DNA of 64,000 bases from Myxococcus landrumus. GTDB taxonomy: Bacteria; Myxococcota; Myxococcia; Myxococcales; Myxococcaceae. Shown here piece after piece: positions 44,283 to 54,400 of the stretch. A program made the position numbers and the translations under genes. The stretch is from assembly GCF_017301635.1 (NCBI RefSeq), contig NZ_CP071091.1:4600001-4664000 (forward strand), given 5' to 3'. Within the stretch, counting starts at the first letter, position 1. Each line of letters begins with the position of its first letter. Under the pieces are notes generated by a model. The model was not told where the DNA came from, searched no databases, and worked only from the letters and a program-made list of their open reading frames with translations.

Positions 44283-45164
44283 TCAGGCGGGGAACACCGC
44301 CACCTCCATCTGACCCAGGGCCGTGGGGTTGAAGACCGTGTCGAGCGTGCGGATGCGCCCCTCCACGACGGTGAAGAACAGCACGGAGTGCAGCCGGCCT
44401 CGCGGCGCGACGACGAGCGCCACCTGGCCATCGACGAGCGCGACTTGAGAGACACGGGCACGAGCCGCGTGGAGACGCGCCTGGCTGGCCACGTTGCTCG
44501 CGCCGTGGACCTCCTTGGGGGCGCCTGTCGGCAGCCGCATGTCGGTCCGGGCCACGACGTCCGGGTCCAGCACGGCGAGCAGCGCGTCGAGGTCCCCGCC
44601 TCGCGTGGCGGCGAGGAACGCGCTGACGACCTCGCGCTGCCGGGAGAGGTCCGCGTCCGGTGAGAGGGCCGCGCCGTGGACCCGGCGGCGCGCGCGGCTG
44701 GCGAGCTGCCGCGTGGCCGCCGCGTTGCGCCCGACGATGGGGGCAATCTCGTCGAAGGACATGGAGAACAGGTCGTGCAGCACGAAGGCGATGCGCTCGG
44801 AAGGGTTGAGCGCGTCGAGCACCACGAGCAGCGCGAACCCCACGGAGTCCGCCATGAGGGCCTCCTGTTCGGGCGTGCTCCCATCCGTGCGGGTGGCGAA
44901 TGGCTCTGCGCCCTGCTCGTCCTCGGGCTCCTCGCGCCGCGACTTGCGGGTGCGAAGGAAGTCCAGGCACACCCGCGCGACGACGGTGGTCAGCCAGCCC
45001 CGGGGGTTGGTCACCTCGCGCGTGTCCGCGCGGCTGTGATGGAGCCAGGCCTCCTGGACCGCGTCCTCCGCCTCGCTCAGGGAGCCGAGCATCCGGTAGG
45101 CCACGCCCCGCAGATGGGCCCGGTGCGTCTGGAAGTCCTCTGCGCTGAGATTTCTTTCGTCCAT
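44283..45164 (-). CDS. ECF sigma factor, SigJ/ECF41-like with C-terminal SnoaL-like domain
   Basis: A 293-residue sigma factor. Region 2 (residues 10-80) has AYRMLGSLSEAEDAVQEAWL. Region 4 (about 115-170) has LNPSERIAFVLHDLFSMSF and DEIAPIVGRN. A C-terminal domain of about 115 residues (DLDALLAVLDPDVVA, ending with FNPTAL) resembles the SnoaL-like extension that replaces an anti-sigma factor in ECF41 proteins. The DGGGK motif usual in that extension is not evident. It is divergent from a carboxymuconolactone-decarboxylase-type gene, the classical ECF41 partner, whose promoter matches the ECF41 target. Confidence 0.88.
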   Translation of the reverse strand: MDERNLSAEDFQTHRAHLRGVAYRMLGSLSEAEDAVQEAWLHHSRADTREVTNPRGWLTTVVARVCLDFLRTRKSRREEPEDEQGAEPFATRTDGSTPEQEALMADSVGFALLVVLDALNPSERIAFVLHDLFSMSFDEIAPIVGRNAAATRQLASRARRRVHGAALSPDADLSRQREVVSAFLAATRGGDLDALLAVLDPDVVARTDMRLPTGAPKEVHGASNVASQARLHAARARVSQVALVDGQVALVVAPRGRLHSVLFFTVVEGRIRTLDTVFNPTALGQMEVAVFPA

Positions 45165-45165
45165 C

Positions 45166-45192
45166 GGTCACATTCTTTCGAAGGGCTCCGTC
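45166..45192 (+). promoter_or_regulatory. ECF41-type promoter
   Basis: GGTCACA, a 16-base spacer and CGTC fit the published ECF41 target TGTCACA-N16-CGTC at 10 of 11 positions and exact spacing. It points at the carboxymuconolactone-decarboxylase-type gene, leaving a leader of about 95 bases, and begins two bases from the sigma-factor start codon. Confidence 0.75.
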
Positions 45193-45293
45193 ATCGCGGC
45201 GCCGGACGAATTAACGCCGGATTCGCACGCAAGCCAGGGGCAAGCAACCCCCTTTCAACGAGGGCCCTCCGTGGCCCCGATAGGAACACGTCC

Positions 45294-45755
45294 ATGAACT
45301 CCCGAATGAAGAACCCCGCGATGGTTGTCCCCGGTGCCATGGCCGCCCTGCAGTCCTTGGGCGCCGTCGTATTCAAGGGGGGTGCTCCGAAGAAGACGCT
45401 CGAGCTGATGAACCTGCGCGCCAGTCAAATCAACGGCTGCGGCGTGTGCGTGGACATGCACGCGCGGATGGCGAGGAAGTCGGGTGAGACGGAGGACCGC
45501 CTCTTCGCGGTGGCCGCGTGGAGGGATGTGCCCTACTTCACCGACGCCGAGCGCGCCGCGCTGGCGCTCACCGAGTACGTCACTCGCCTCAGCGACAAGT
45601 CCGACCCCGTCCCCGACGACATCTGGAACGAGGCCGCGCGGTACTACGACGAGCAGGCCCTGGCGGCCCTGGTCATGTCCATCGCGATGGTCAACCTCTG
45701 GAACCGGCTCAACGCGACGACGCGCCAGGTCGCCGACCCTCACGCCCGTTGGTAG
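45294..45755 (+). CDS. Carboxymuconolactone decarboxylase / AhpD-like protein
   Basis: A 153-residue protein starting MNSRMKNPAMVVPGAM. It contains the AhpD-like redox motif in NGCGVCVDMHARMARK (CxxC followed by H) near 48-60 and a helical CMD fold (LFAVAAWRDVPYFTDAERAAL). Proteins of this kind reduce peroxides or handle alkyl quinones and are the usual target of ECF41 sigma factors. Its last 47 bases overlap the end of the convergent AraC gene. Confidence 0.88.
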   Translation: MNSRMKNPAMVVPGAMAALQSLGAVVFKGGAPKKTLELMNLRASQINGCGVCVDMHARMARKSGETEDRLFAVAAWRDVPYFTDAERAALALTEYVTRLSDKSDPVPDDIWNEAARYYDEQALAALVMSIAMVNLWNRLNATTRQVADPHARW

Positions 45756-46563
45756 GCAATAGGCCTGTGTGCCGCGCCATCACCGACGGCGGACAGCCGA
45801 ACTCGCGCCGGAAGGCGTGGGTGAAGTGGCTGTGCGAGGAGAAGCCCATCGCGAGCGCGACGTCGGTGATGCGGCCCGCGGCGTGCTCCAGCTCGAAGAG
45901 GGCGGCGCGGAGTCTCAGGCGCGTGAGGTGCGTGTGCAGCGTCTCCCCCGTCACCGCGCGGAAGACACGGCTGGCATGGAAGGGCGAGGTCTTCGCCGCT
46001 TCCGCCAACGCCCCCACCGTCAGCCGCTCCGTGAAGCAGGTGGCCATGAGGTGCTGGAGCTCCTCGGCGAGCTGACGCCAGGCGGGAGAGAGGACTCGCG
46101 GCTTGCGTGAAGGCGCACGCTCCTCCGCGTGGAGCTGGTGGACCAGGGCCAGCGCCGTCTCCTCGCGAGCAAAGGGGTCCGGGTCGCGGAGCAGTTGGAC
46201 GTGAAGGCGCGCGGCGCTCGCGGACACCTGACAGGTGTGGGAGCCCTCACGAGGGGTCCACTCCTCCGCCAGAGCGCCCCTCAACAACAGCAAGGTGCCG
46301 CGCTGGGGCCGCTCCGACGGAGTCTCCATCCAGTACTCGTTGCCTGGCGTGTTGAGCGCGGCCGTCGCCGGGTCCACCACGCTGCGCCGGCTGCCATGCG
46401 TGCGCAGGTGGGTGCCCGTCTGAAGCAGGTCCGCCTCCAGGTAACGAGCGTGCTCGCGCCACCGCATGCGCGGCCCGCCGTCACACGTCCATTCTCCCAC
46501 CAACAGCTCGGGAGTCTTGACGAGCAGACGGAGCGTGCACGGCGGCTCCCAGTCCTGGTTCAT
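45709..46563 (-). CDS. AraC family transcriptional regulator
   Basis: A 284-residue protein. A cupin-like N-terminal half (PGNEYWMETPSE, GTLLLLRGAL) precedes an AraC DNA-binding domain (about 180-265) with LTVGALAEAAKTSPFHASRV and ITDVALAMGFSSHSHFTHAF, both classic. Its 3' end overlaps the CMD gene tail to tail by 47 bases. Target genes cannot be told. Confidence 0.85.
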   Translation of the reverse strand: MNQDWEPPCTLRLLVKTPELLVGEWTCDGGPRMRWREHARYLEADLLQTGTHLRTHGSRRSVVDPATAALNTPGNEYWMETPSERPQRGTLLLLRGALAEEWTPREGSHTCQVSASAARLHVQLLRDPDPFAREETALALVHQLHAEERAPSRKPRVLSPAWRQLAEELQHLMATCFTERLTVGALAEAAKTSPFHASRVFRAVTGETLHTHLTRLRLRAALFELEHAAGRITDVALAMGFSSHSHFTHAFRREFGCPPSVMARHTGLLPTNGREGRRPGASSR

Positions 46564-46585
46564 CCGGTGAGGATGGCGGAAGGGC

Positions 46586-47122
46586 TCAGGGATGGGAAGC
46601 AGGCAGCAGCTCGGGCGGAATCGGATTCGCCTCGTCCTCCGACTGCCAGACCACGCTGGTGACCCACCAGCGCGTGCCGTCGAAGTAGAGCTGGAGGTAG
46701 TTGACGCCCCGGCCCGGTGTTCCCTCCCCCAGGCCCGTGCGCGCCTCGTAGGTGGACGCCACGTGCGCGATGTTGCCGTAGCGCTTCACCGTCCGGTGGA
46801 TCTCCCACTCCCGGAAGCCCCCGGCAATCAGCGGCTCCGTGGACGCCGCGAAGCGGGCGTGGTCGTACACCTCCAGCGTCTTGCCGATGGCCACGAAGTG
46901 AATCCAAGGGCTGTACAGCGTCCTGTCCCGAGCCCACTGACGCGGCTCATCCGGCGCGATGTTGACCACTTCGTAGAAGGCCCGCATCACCCCGTCGATG
47001 GTGGTGACGTCCTCGGGGCGCGCGGCGACGGCGTCGGAGGAAGCGGCCGCGTCGGAGCGCGGGGGCGCATGTGTACAGCCAGCGGCGAGCAGCAGCAGGA
47101 GACAACCCAGATGGGTTCGCAT
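46586..47122 (-). CDS. Lipoprotein with NTF2/SnoaL-like domain
   Basis: A 178-residue protein with a standard lipobox (LLLLLAAGC; Cys 16). After a Ser/Ala-rich spacer, the domain from about 40 reads as a SnoaL-like fold (TIDGVMRAFYEVVNI, HFVAIGKTLEVYDHARF, QLYFDGTRWWVTSVVW). Such domains bind small ligands or act as simple enzymes; no catalytic residues can be assigned. It is 22 bases after the AraC gene on the same strand. Confidence 0.75.
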   Translation of the reverse strand: MRTHLGCLLLLLAAGCTHAPPRSDAAASSDAVAARPEDVTTIDGVMRAFYEVVNIAPDEPRQWARDRTLYSPWIHFVAIGKTLEVYDHARFAASTEPLIAGGFREWEIHRTVKRYGNIAHVASTYEARTGLGEGTPGRGVNYLQLYFDGTRWWVTSVVWQSEDEANPIPPELLPASHP

Positions 47123-47267
47123 GCCCTCAACATGAAGAGGGCGGCGGGTGAGCCGCTATCAGAATCTTGCGCACTCCTGAACGCCGCGCCCACCCCCATG
47201 CACCTATTGGCGACACGACCCATCCTCCCCACCGTCGGCGACGCTCAACGACACCGGAGGAGCTGGC

Positions 47268-48779
47268 ATGCGGGGAACACTCGGATGTGCATTGTTGGGA
47301 ATGGGACTCATGGCTTGCGGCCTCTCCACGAGCGAGGGCGATGAAGACCTTTCGCGGACGGACTCCCACGTCCGCGAAGCCTCGGCGCGGGCCTGCCCAC
47401 CCGGCGTGGCCTCTCGCATCCAGGTCGTCACACCTCCTGGGAGCGGTCCTGTCATCATCAGCGGCCGGCTCCTGGGCACCGACCAGCTCGTCAGCGCCCA
47501 GGACCGGCTCTTCTTCGGGACCAACTTCCTCGATGGCAGCTCCGTGCTCTGGAGCACGGACGGGACACCGCAAGGCACCGCGGAGGTGAAGAAGTTCGCG
47601 CCTGTCCCCATCGGCCCTCCGCGCATGGGAGGGCTCGTGGCCGCGGGCGCGCAGGTCTTCTTCGACTTCCATGACCCGGCCACCGGCAACGAGCTGTGGG
47701 TCAGCAACGGCACCGAAGCGGGAACCCATCTCGTCAAGGACCTCTCTCCGGGCCCCGAGAGCACCTGGTTCCACCACATCACCGCGCTCGACGGACTGCT
47801 CGTCTTCGTGCGCACCGTGCCGGGCGCGGCGCCGCACTTCCCTCGGTATGAAGTCTGGCGCTCGGACGGCACCTCCACCGGCACCTTCCGCGTGGCCGAC
47901 CTGCCCTCGGACTTCCAGGTCCGCTATGTCTCGCTGACCGTGGACCACGCCCTCCACCTGTTCCTGTCCTCGGGGAGCCAGGGCACCGTGCTCTGGCGCA
48001 CGGATGGCACCACCGCCGGCACCTTCGCCCTCAAGAAGCTGGATGCCTCGAACACGTACGTCAACGACGTGAGTCACGCGGGCAGCCTGGGCCTCTTCGT
48101 GCTGGATGACAGCCCCAACGCCGAGGTGTGGAAGACCGATGGAACCCAGGAGGGCACGCTCCGCCTGGAGTCCTTCGGCGCCCCCACCCGCCTGATTGGA
48201 ACCCTGGGGTCCCAGGTCTATCTGGCCACCGTGTCCTCGGACTCTCGCTACCTCCACATCAACCGCGTCTCACTGAACGGCGGCGCGAAGACTCGCATCA
48301 CCACGCTCCCCAATCCCTACGCGGACGAGCCGGAGGCAACGCCTTACATCCAGCGCACGACTCGCGCGGGAGGAAAGCTCTACTTCTCCATGGCCATCAG
48401 CAGCACCGGCCCCGCGCCCCGCGAGGTGTCTCTCTGGGTCACCGACGGAACCGCCGACGGGACGAAGCGGCTGCATCACCCGTTGTCGCTGGGGGATGAA
48501 TACTTCTCGCCGCTGTTCGCCGCGACGAACGGCACCGTGTTCTTCACCGCGTCGACGGATGGCCTGTATCCCGAGCCGTGGTTCACCCGAGGCACGCGCT
48601 CCACCACGGGCCAGCTGGCGGACATCAGCCCCGGCACGTATGGCTCGGCGCCGGATGGCTTCGCCCAGCGCGGCGACCACGTCTTCTTCTTCGCCCATGA
48701 CGACACCGGGGAGACGCAGCTCTGGAGCGCCCCCATCCAGCTCATCTGTCCCCCGGGGCCCGCCGAATCCGAGGAGTGA
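47268..48779 (+). CDS. ELWxxDGT repeat surface lipoprotein
   Basis: A 503-residue protein with a lipobox-type signal (LLGMGLMACG). The body is a series of about 50-residue repeats with the ELWxxDGT signature: VLWSTDGTPQGT, ELWVSNGTEAGT, EVWRSDGTSTGT, VLWRTDGTTAGT, EVWKTDGTQEGT, SLWVTDGTADGT. These form a beta-propeller-like exported domain common in myxobacteria. The role is unknown; adhesion or scaffold function is usually suggested. A near-consensus GGAG precedes the start. Confidence 0.85.
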   Translation: MRGTLGCALLGMGLMACGLSTSEGDEDLSRTDSHVREASARACPPGVASRIQVVTPPGSGPVIISGRLLGTDQLVSAQDRLFFGTNFLDGSSVLWSTDGTPQGTAEVKKFAPVPIGPPRMGGLVAAGAQVFFDFHDPATGNELWVSNGTEAGTHLVKDLSPGPESTWFHHITALDGLLVFVRTVPGAAPHFPRYEVWRSDGTSTGTFRVADLPSDFQVRYVSLTVDHALHLFLSSGSQGTVLWRTDGTTAGTFALKKLDASNTYVNDVSHAGSLGLFVLDDSPNAEVWKTDGTQEGTLRLESFGAPTRLIGTLGSQVYLATVSSDSRYLHINRVSLNGGAKTRITTLPNPYADEPEATPYIQRTTRAGGKLYFSMAISSTGPAPREVSLWVTDGTADGTKRLHHPLSLGDEYFSPLFAATNGTVFFTASTDGLYPEPWFTRGTRSTTGQLADISPGTYGSAPDGFAQRGDHVFFFAHDDTGETQLWSAPIQLICPPGPAESEE

Positions 48780-48875
48780 CTCCGCGCTTCACCGGCGAGG
48801 CGCGGGGAATTTCCGGAGGCACTTCGAGTTGCGGAGCCGGCCGAGTCCGCAACCACGTCCGCCACCGGAGCTCCC

Positions 48876-49370
48876 ATGAAGCTGTCTCTTCCGCTGCTCA
48901 TCGCGCTCGTCTCACTGCCCGCCTTCGCGCAAACGCCCACCCCGGACACCGCCACTGCCCGGCGGCAAATCCAGGGCGTCATCGAGGACTTCCGCCAGTC
49001 CATCATCCAGCGGGACACGAAGAAGTTCCTCACGCTGTTCCTGCATGACGACATCACGTGGCAGCCCGCGCAGGGGGATGCGCTCCTCAAGAAGCTGCGC
49101 GAGAAGAACCCCAAGGCCCGCAAGGCGCCCACCCACCAGAAGAACAGCCCCTCGGCCTTCATCGCGGACATCGCCTCGGACAAGGAGCCCAGCGAGGAGA
49201 AGTTCAACAACATCCGCATCGAGACGGATGGCACCGTCGCGGCCGTCTCGTTCGACTTCACCTTCCATCTTGGAGACCGCGTCATCAATCGCGGGCAGGA
49301 GCACTGGCTCCTGGTGAACTCGGACAACGGCTGGAAGATTGCTTCGGTCGTCTATTCCAACAACGACTGA
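48876..49370 (+). CDS. Secreted NTF2-like (SnoaL) protein
   Basis: A 164-residue protein with signal peptide MKLSLPLLIALVSLPAFAQ. The mature part is a single NTF2-like domain (IQGVIEDFRQSIIQRDTKKF, VAAVSFDFTFHLGDRV, HWLLVNSDNGWKIASVVYS). Family members with this pattern are small ligand-binding or ketosteroid-isomerase-like proteins; function is unknown. It lies 96 bases after the ELWxxDGT gene and may belong to the same transcript. Confidence 0.8.
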   Translation: MKLSLPLLIALVSLPAFAQTPTPDTATARRQIQGVIEDFRQSIIQRDTKKFLTLFLHDDITWQPAQGDALLKKLREKNPKARKAPTHQKNSPSAFIADIASDKEPSEEKFNNIRIETDGTVAAVSFDFTFHLGDRVINRGQEHWLLVNSDNGWKIASVVYSNND

Positions 49371-49394
49371 CAGGGACTCGGACCTGGTGGTGCG

Positions 49395-49724
49395 TCAGTC
49401 CACGATGAAGAGCTTCGCGCCCGTCTAGGTCGACGAGCGATGCTCCCCGTCGGCATCCGCGACCTGATAGCTCATCATCGGCCCCAACTCGAAGCGCCGG
49501 CCGTCCTTCAGCTCCGTAAGCAGCGTCCCCTCCAACACGAGGAGGATGTGTCCTCGGGCGCACCAGTGGTTCGCCACGTATCCCGGTGTGTACTCGACGA
49601 GCCGGACCCGGATGTCTCCCAGTTGGAGCGTCCGCCAGAACGCCTTGCCTGTATCTCCCGGGTGCTCGGTGGACTGGATGGCGCTCCAATCCGTGGTGCA
49701 GAAGGGAATGCTCGAGATCTTCAG
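49395..49724 (-). pseudogene. DHCW-motif cupin gene with in-frame TAG and CTG start
   Basis: On the minus strand an open frame encodes a small cupin: SIPFCTTDWSAIQSTEHPG, DIRVRLVEYTPGY, then NHWCARGHILLVLEG (the DHCW motif, here NHWC) and SYQVADADGEHRSST. A TAG at 49425-49427 falls where relatives have Glu; the same frame then gives TGAKLFIVD and stops. No ATG/GTG/TTG is at the expected start, but AAGGAG stands six bases before a CTG (49722-49724). Either the gene is decaying, or it starts at CTG and makes a protein shortened by about ten residues. Confidence 0.65.
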
Positions 49725-49818
49725 GCGAGGCTCCTTCCCGAGTGGAAAGGCGTCACACTATCCCCCTCATCCCGCAGGTGCGACCGGCGGCCCGTGGCTC
49801 GCGGAGTCCTCGAGGACA

Positions 49819-50721
49819 CTACTCCCGGGCCGGCAATCCCACTGCACGGGACGTGACCCGGGCCTCGGCGAGCAGCCAGTCCTTGAACAGGACCACGTCC
49901 TTGCGGCTCGACAGCGGCCGAGGGTGGGCGACCCAATAGCCGAAGTCGTTGGGGAGCACCTTCGGGAAAGGCTGGACCAGTCGTCCGGCCTTCAAGTCAT
50001 CGGCGGCGAGCAGCAGCCGCCCCAGCGCCACGCCATCTCCTTGCCGCGCGGCCTGGAGCACGAGGCCCGCGTCGTTGAACGTGAGGCCCTTGTCGGCATC
50101 CACACCCTTCACTCCCGCGGCATCCAACCAACGGCGCCACCCATCCTTCGGCGTGTCGTGGATGAGCCGGACCTTCACCAGGTCCGAGGGCGAGCGCAGC
50201 TTCTTCGCGACCGCCGGGCTGCACACCGGGCTCAGCCCCTCCGAGGCGAGCGGCTCCGCCTTGAGCCCCGTCCACCGACCCAGCCCCGAGCGGATGCCGA
50301 TGTCGAAGCGGTCGTCCAGGAAGTCCCATAGCTCCGCCGCGCTCGTCAGGTGGAGCTCCACCCCTGGATGGAGTGCGCGGAAGCCCTCCAGTCGCGGCAG
50401 GAGCCAGCAGGAGGCGAACGACGGCAGCACCGTGAGACGCAAGGGGCCCTGCTCGGCTTCGGACAGGCGGGTGGTCGCCTCGGAGAGCCGCTCGAACACA
50501 GGCGTCAGCTCTCGCAGGTACTCCAAGCCCTTGCGGGTCAACGTCAGCGCGTGACCACGGCGCTCGAACAAGGAGACGCCGAGCCAGTCCTCGAGCTGGC
50601 GGACTTGATGGCTGATGGCCGCCTGGGTGACGCGCAGCTCCGTGGCGGCGCGGGTGAAGCTCAGGTGTCTCGCTCCCGCCTCGAACGCACGAAGAGCGCC
50701 CAGCGGTGGAATGCGACGCAT
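49819..50721 (-). CDS. LysR family transcriptional regulator (GcvA-like)
   Basis: A 300-residue protein from the ATG at 50721 (MRRIPPLGALRAFE), the usual LysR beginning; the longer frame adds 29 unrelated residues. The helix-turn-helix is LSFTRAATELRVTQAAIS at 20-40. The ligand domain follows (RLTVLPSFASCWLLPRLEGF, DIGIRSGLGRW), which is most like GcvA-type regulators. It is divergent from a LysE-family exporter gene and probably controls it. Confidence 0.88.
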   Translation of the reverse strand: MRRIPPLGALRAFEAGARHLSFTRAATELRVTQAAISHQVRQLEDWLGVSLFERRGHALTLTRKGLEYLRELTPVFERLSEATTRLSEAEQGPLRLTVLPSFASCWLLPRLEGFRALHPGVELHLTSAAELWDFLDDRFDIGIRSGLGRWTGLKAEPLASEGLSPVCSPAVAKKLRSPSDLVKVRLIHDTPKDGWRRWLDAAGVKGVDADKGLTFNDAGLVLQAARQGDGVALGRLLLAADDLKAGRLVQPFPKVLPNDFGYWVAHPRPLSSRKDVVLFKDWLLAEARVTSRAVGLPARE

Positions 50722-50840
50722 GCTCGATGAGCTCCCTTTATCGAGCGGTCGAGGATAGCTCGCTGGGCCCCTGGCTCGAAATGGAGTTTCTGATGGGCCG
50801 CGCCCCACCGCGATGAACGCTGGCGCATGAGGCCTTCGCC

Positions 50841-51449
50841 ATGATTCCCGCTGAAGTCTGGGTGATGTTCCTGGGGTACACAGTCCCGATGGTGTTCAGC
50901 CCGGGGCCCGGCAACACGGTGCTCGCCACCGCGGGCGGACGGTTCGGCATCCGAGGCTCCCTGCCGTTCTGGCTGGGCTTCGAGGTCGCCAACGTCGCGC
51001 TGTGCATCATCTACGGACTGGGGCTGGGGAGCGTGCTCCAGGAGATTCCCGCGCTGCACCAGGTGCTCCGCGTGTGCAGCGTCGTGTACCTGCTCTATCT
51101 CGCGTGGGGGTTTCTCCGGTCCGCTCGTGCTCCGGCGGGCGGACACGAGGAGCCCGTGGAGAAGCTGGGGTTCATCGAGGGGCTGCTCGCCGTGGCCTTC
51201 AACCCGAAGATCCACTCGATGATTCTGGTGATGTTCTCCCAGTTCCTCAATCCGACGCAGGGGACCCTCTCGCAAGCCGCGCTGCTCACAGTGGCGTTCC
51301 TGGGCGTCTGCGTGGTGTGCCACTTCCCCTGGCTCTATGGGGGCAAGGTCATCCTGGGGCGCTTCCGCTCCGAGAAGGCCCTGCGCATCCAGGGCTGGAC
51401 GTTCGGGGCGTGCATGGTCGGCGTCGCCGCCTATGTGGCCTTCGCGTAG
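50841..51449 (+). CDS. LysE family amino acid exporter
   Basis: A 202-residue membrane protein with about six helices. It has the LysE/RhtB signature PGPGNTVLATAGGRFGIRG near the first helix and the second half-motif AFNPKIHSMIL. Family members export amino acids or small amines such as homoserine lactone. The substrate is not predictable. It is 119 bases from the divergent LysR gene. Confidence 0.88.
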   Translation: MIPAEVWVMFLGYTVPMVFSPGPGNTVLATAGGRFGIRGSLPFWLGFEVANVALCIIYGLGLGSVLQEIPALHQVLRVCSVVYLLYLAWGFLRSARAPAGGHEEPVEKLGFIEGLLAVAFNPKIHSMILVMFSQFLNPTQGTLSQAALLTVAFLGVCVVCHFPWLYGGKVILGRFRSEKALRIQGWTFGACMVGVAAYVAFA

Positions 51450-51493
51450 GAGCCGCGGAGCCTCATGGGCCCCGCGGCTCTGGGTTCACTGCG

Positions 51494-54400
51494 TCAGCGC
51501 TTGATGACGAAGTCCACGCGCCGGTTCTCGCTTCGGCCTTCCGGCGTGTCGTTCGACGCCACCGGACGCGAGGGGCCGTAGCCTCGGGCTTCGAGGCGCG
51601 AGCCATCGATGCCCCGCTGGATGAGGTAGGCCCGCACCGCTTCCGCGCGGGACTGACTCAGCTCGCGGTTGAGCGTCTCGGGCCCCGTGTTGTCCGTGTG
51701 GCCCTCGACACGAATCGCGACATCCGGCCGTGACTTCAGCATCTCCACGACTTCATCCAACACGCGCGCGCCCTCGCCCTCGATGACCGAGAGCCCCACG
51801 GGGAAGGTGACTCGGCGGCCCGACAGCGAGAGCTTCTCCTCCGGCGCCGGCGACTTCACCGGCTCGGGGCAACCCTGGCTCTCCACGGTCCCCTTCTCCT
51901 TCGGGCACTTGTCCTCGTCGTCCGGAACACCATCGCCGTCCGAGTCCTTCACCGGCGCGGGGCAGCCCTGGTGCTCCGTCGTGCCCTTCTCCTTCGGGCA
52001 CTTGTCCTCGTCATCCGGAACACCATCGCCGTCCGAGTCCTTCACCGGCGCGGGGCAGCCCTCGTGCTCCGCCGTGCCCTTCTCCTTCGGGCACTGGTCC
52101 TTCGCGTCCGGCACTCCGTCGCCGTCCTCGTCCGGCGCAGGGCAACCCTGGGACTCCGCGCTCCCCGCTTCATTCGGGCAGCGGTCCAGACGGTCCACGA
52201 CGCCGTCACCATCCGAGTCCTGGTCCGGGCAGCCCTCGTTCTCCGGCACACCCGCCTCGCGCGGACACCGGTCCTTCTTGTCGGGCACCGAGTCCCCATC
52301 GCTGTCGGAGTCAGGCTTCTGCTCGGGCTCGTGCGCCCACGCGATTCCAGCCCCCACTCGCCACGACGGCGTCCCTGGGATGTCCGTGAAGCCATGCCCC
52401 GCCAGCGCATTCAGCTCGAAGCCACTCCCGATGGGCAGCCGAACACCTCCCAACAACTCCACGGCCACATCCGGATGCACCAGCGACTCCGCCACCTGCA
52501 ACGCCAGCTCGCCGCGCAGGCCCTTGCCTCGCGTCGCCACCACCACCGACTGCTCCAGCTCCGTCCCCACGTCGCGCCCGGGCTCGACCTCCTTCGACCT
52601 CACCCGCGCCCCCACACTCGCCCCCAGCGCGAACATCCCGACCTCGCGCCCCAACGACACACTCGGCGAGAACTGGAGCCCGGCCCATTGCTCCTGCCGA
52701 CCGAACGCGCTCGCCCGTCCTCCCGGCAACCCCACCTCCAACCCCACCGCCAACGACAACGGCGCCCCGTCCTCCCGCCGCATCAACGAATAGCGAGCCC
52801 CCACCTCCGGCGTCCCAAGCCCCGACGACGAAGGCTCCGAGACTCCCGCGTACAAGCCCGCCCCATGTCCGCCCTGCGACAGGATGACCGGCAACCTCGC
52901 GGACACCTCCAACCGGTCCACCGGAGACCAGGCTCCCTGGAGCCACGCCGACGTCCTGTAGTGCAGGATGGACCGGCTGCTCCCATCGTTGCCCTCCAGA
53001 ATCAGGATGCCGCGCTCGTATCCCGCAAGGAGGCTGAGCCGATAGCCGCCTTCCGAGAGCACGCGCCCCGTCTCCACCATCAATGAGTCCGTCGCCGAAG
53101 CACTCAGTCCCAGGCGCTCCGCATCAAACGCAACCAGGGGACTGGAGAGCGTCTGCCCCACCGCGCTCGTCGCCACCAGGGCCACCGCGAGCGCCCCCGC
53201 CCGTCCGCGATTCCGGAACAGGCGCTCCCGGCCACGCCGATGCCCGGCCCACACCGCGAGGACCAGCACCACGCCCCACGCGAGCCCCCCGCCATCCCCC
53301 GAGGACTGACACCCGCCTCCAGCAATCGACACCACCCGCGCCTGCACCACCACGTCGAACTCACACCGCGCGGAGTTGCCCGCCGCATCCGTCGCCGTGA
53401 CGACGACGCGCGTCTGTCCCGTCGGGAAGCGAGTCCCCGAGGCCGGCGTCGCCGTCACCGTCACCGGCCCGGAGACCGGGTCCGTCGCGTCAGGCACCGT
53501 GTACGTCACGAGCGCCCCACCCCCGTCGTCCCCAATCACCTGCACGCGCTCCGGGCACTGCAACAACGGCGGTGTCGTGTCCTCCACCGTCACGCGGAAC
53601 GTACAGGTCGCCTGGGCCCCATCCGCGGCCTGCGCCGTCGCGGTGATGACCGTCTCGCCCAACGGCAGCGTGCTCCCCGATGGATGCGAGTACGTCACCG
53701 TGGGATTCGGCGAAGTGCCATCCGTGGCCGTGGCCGGCGGATACGTCACCGTCGCTCCCGAGGGCCCCGTCGCCTCCACCCGCACGTCCGCCGGACAGGT
53801 GATGGTCGGCGGATTGCGCGCGGCCACGTTGATGCTCACCGTGGAGACGTTGCTGTCCCGTCCGCAGTCCCGCGCGCGATACGTGAAGCTGTCCGGCCCC
53901 GAGTAGCCCGCGTTCGGCGTGTACGTGACGGCCGGCGGCGTCCCGCTCAACGTACCGTGCGTCGGAGGCGTGACGATGACGTAGCCCAGCGGGTCTCCCA
54001 CCTCCACGTCCGTCGCCTCCAAGGTGATGTTCACCGGCGCACCGAACGCCGTGGAGACCGACAGGTCCCTCGCCACCGGCGCGGTGTTCGGAGCCACCGT
54101 CACCATCCGGCCACCGCCCACCGCGTTGGCGAAGACGGAGAGCACATGGGTCCCCGGCGGCATGCTCGCCGGAATCGTCACCGTCACTCCCGTGGCGGAC
54201 ATCGCCGTCCCCGGCAACGCCCAGAGCCGACCCCCTTCCACCGTCTGCATCCTCACCACCGGGAAGTTCGTGGCCGAGTCCCGGTAGTCCCCGGAGCTGC
54301 CCCCAGAGATTCCCCTAAACTGCGTCCCCCCGACGAGCGCGGCGCAGCCCTGCAGCACCGTGTCGGGCCCGGTCACCACCGGACGCGTCGCCGGCGGCGC

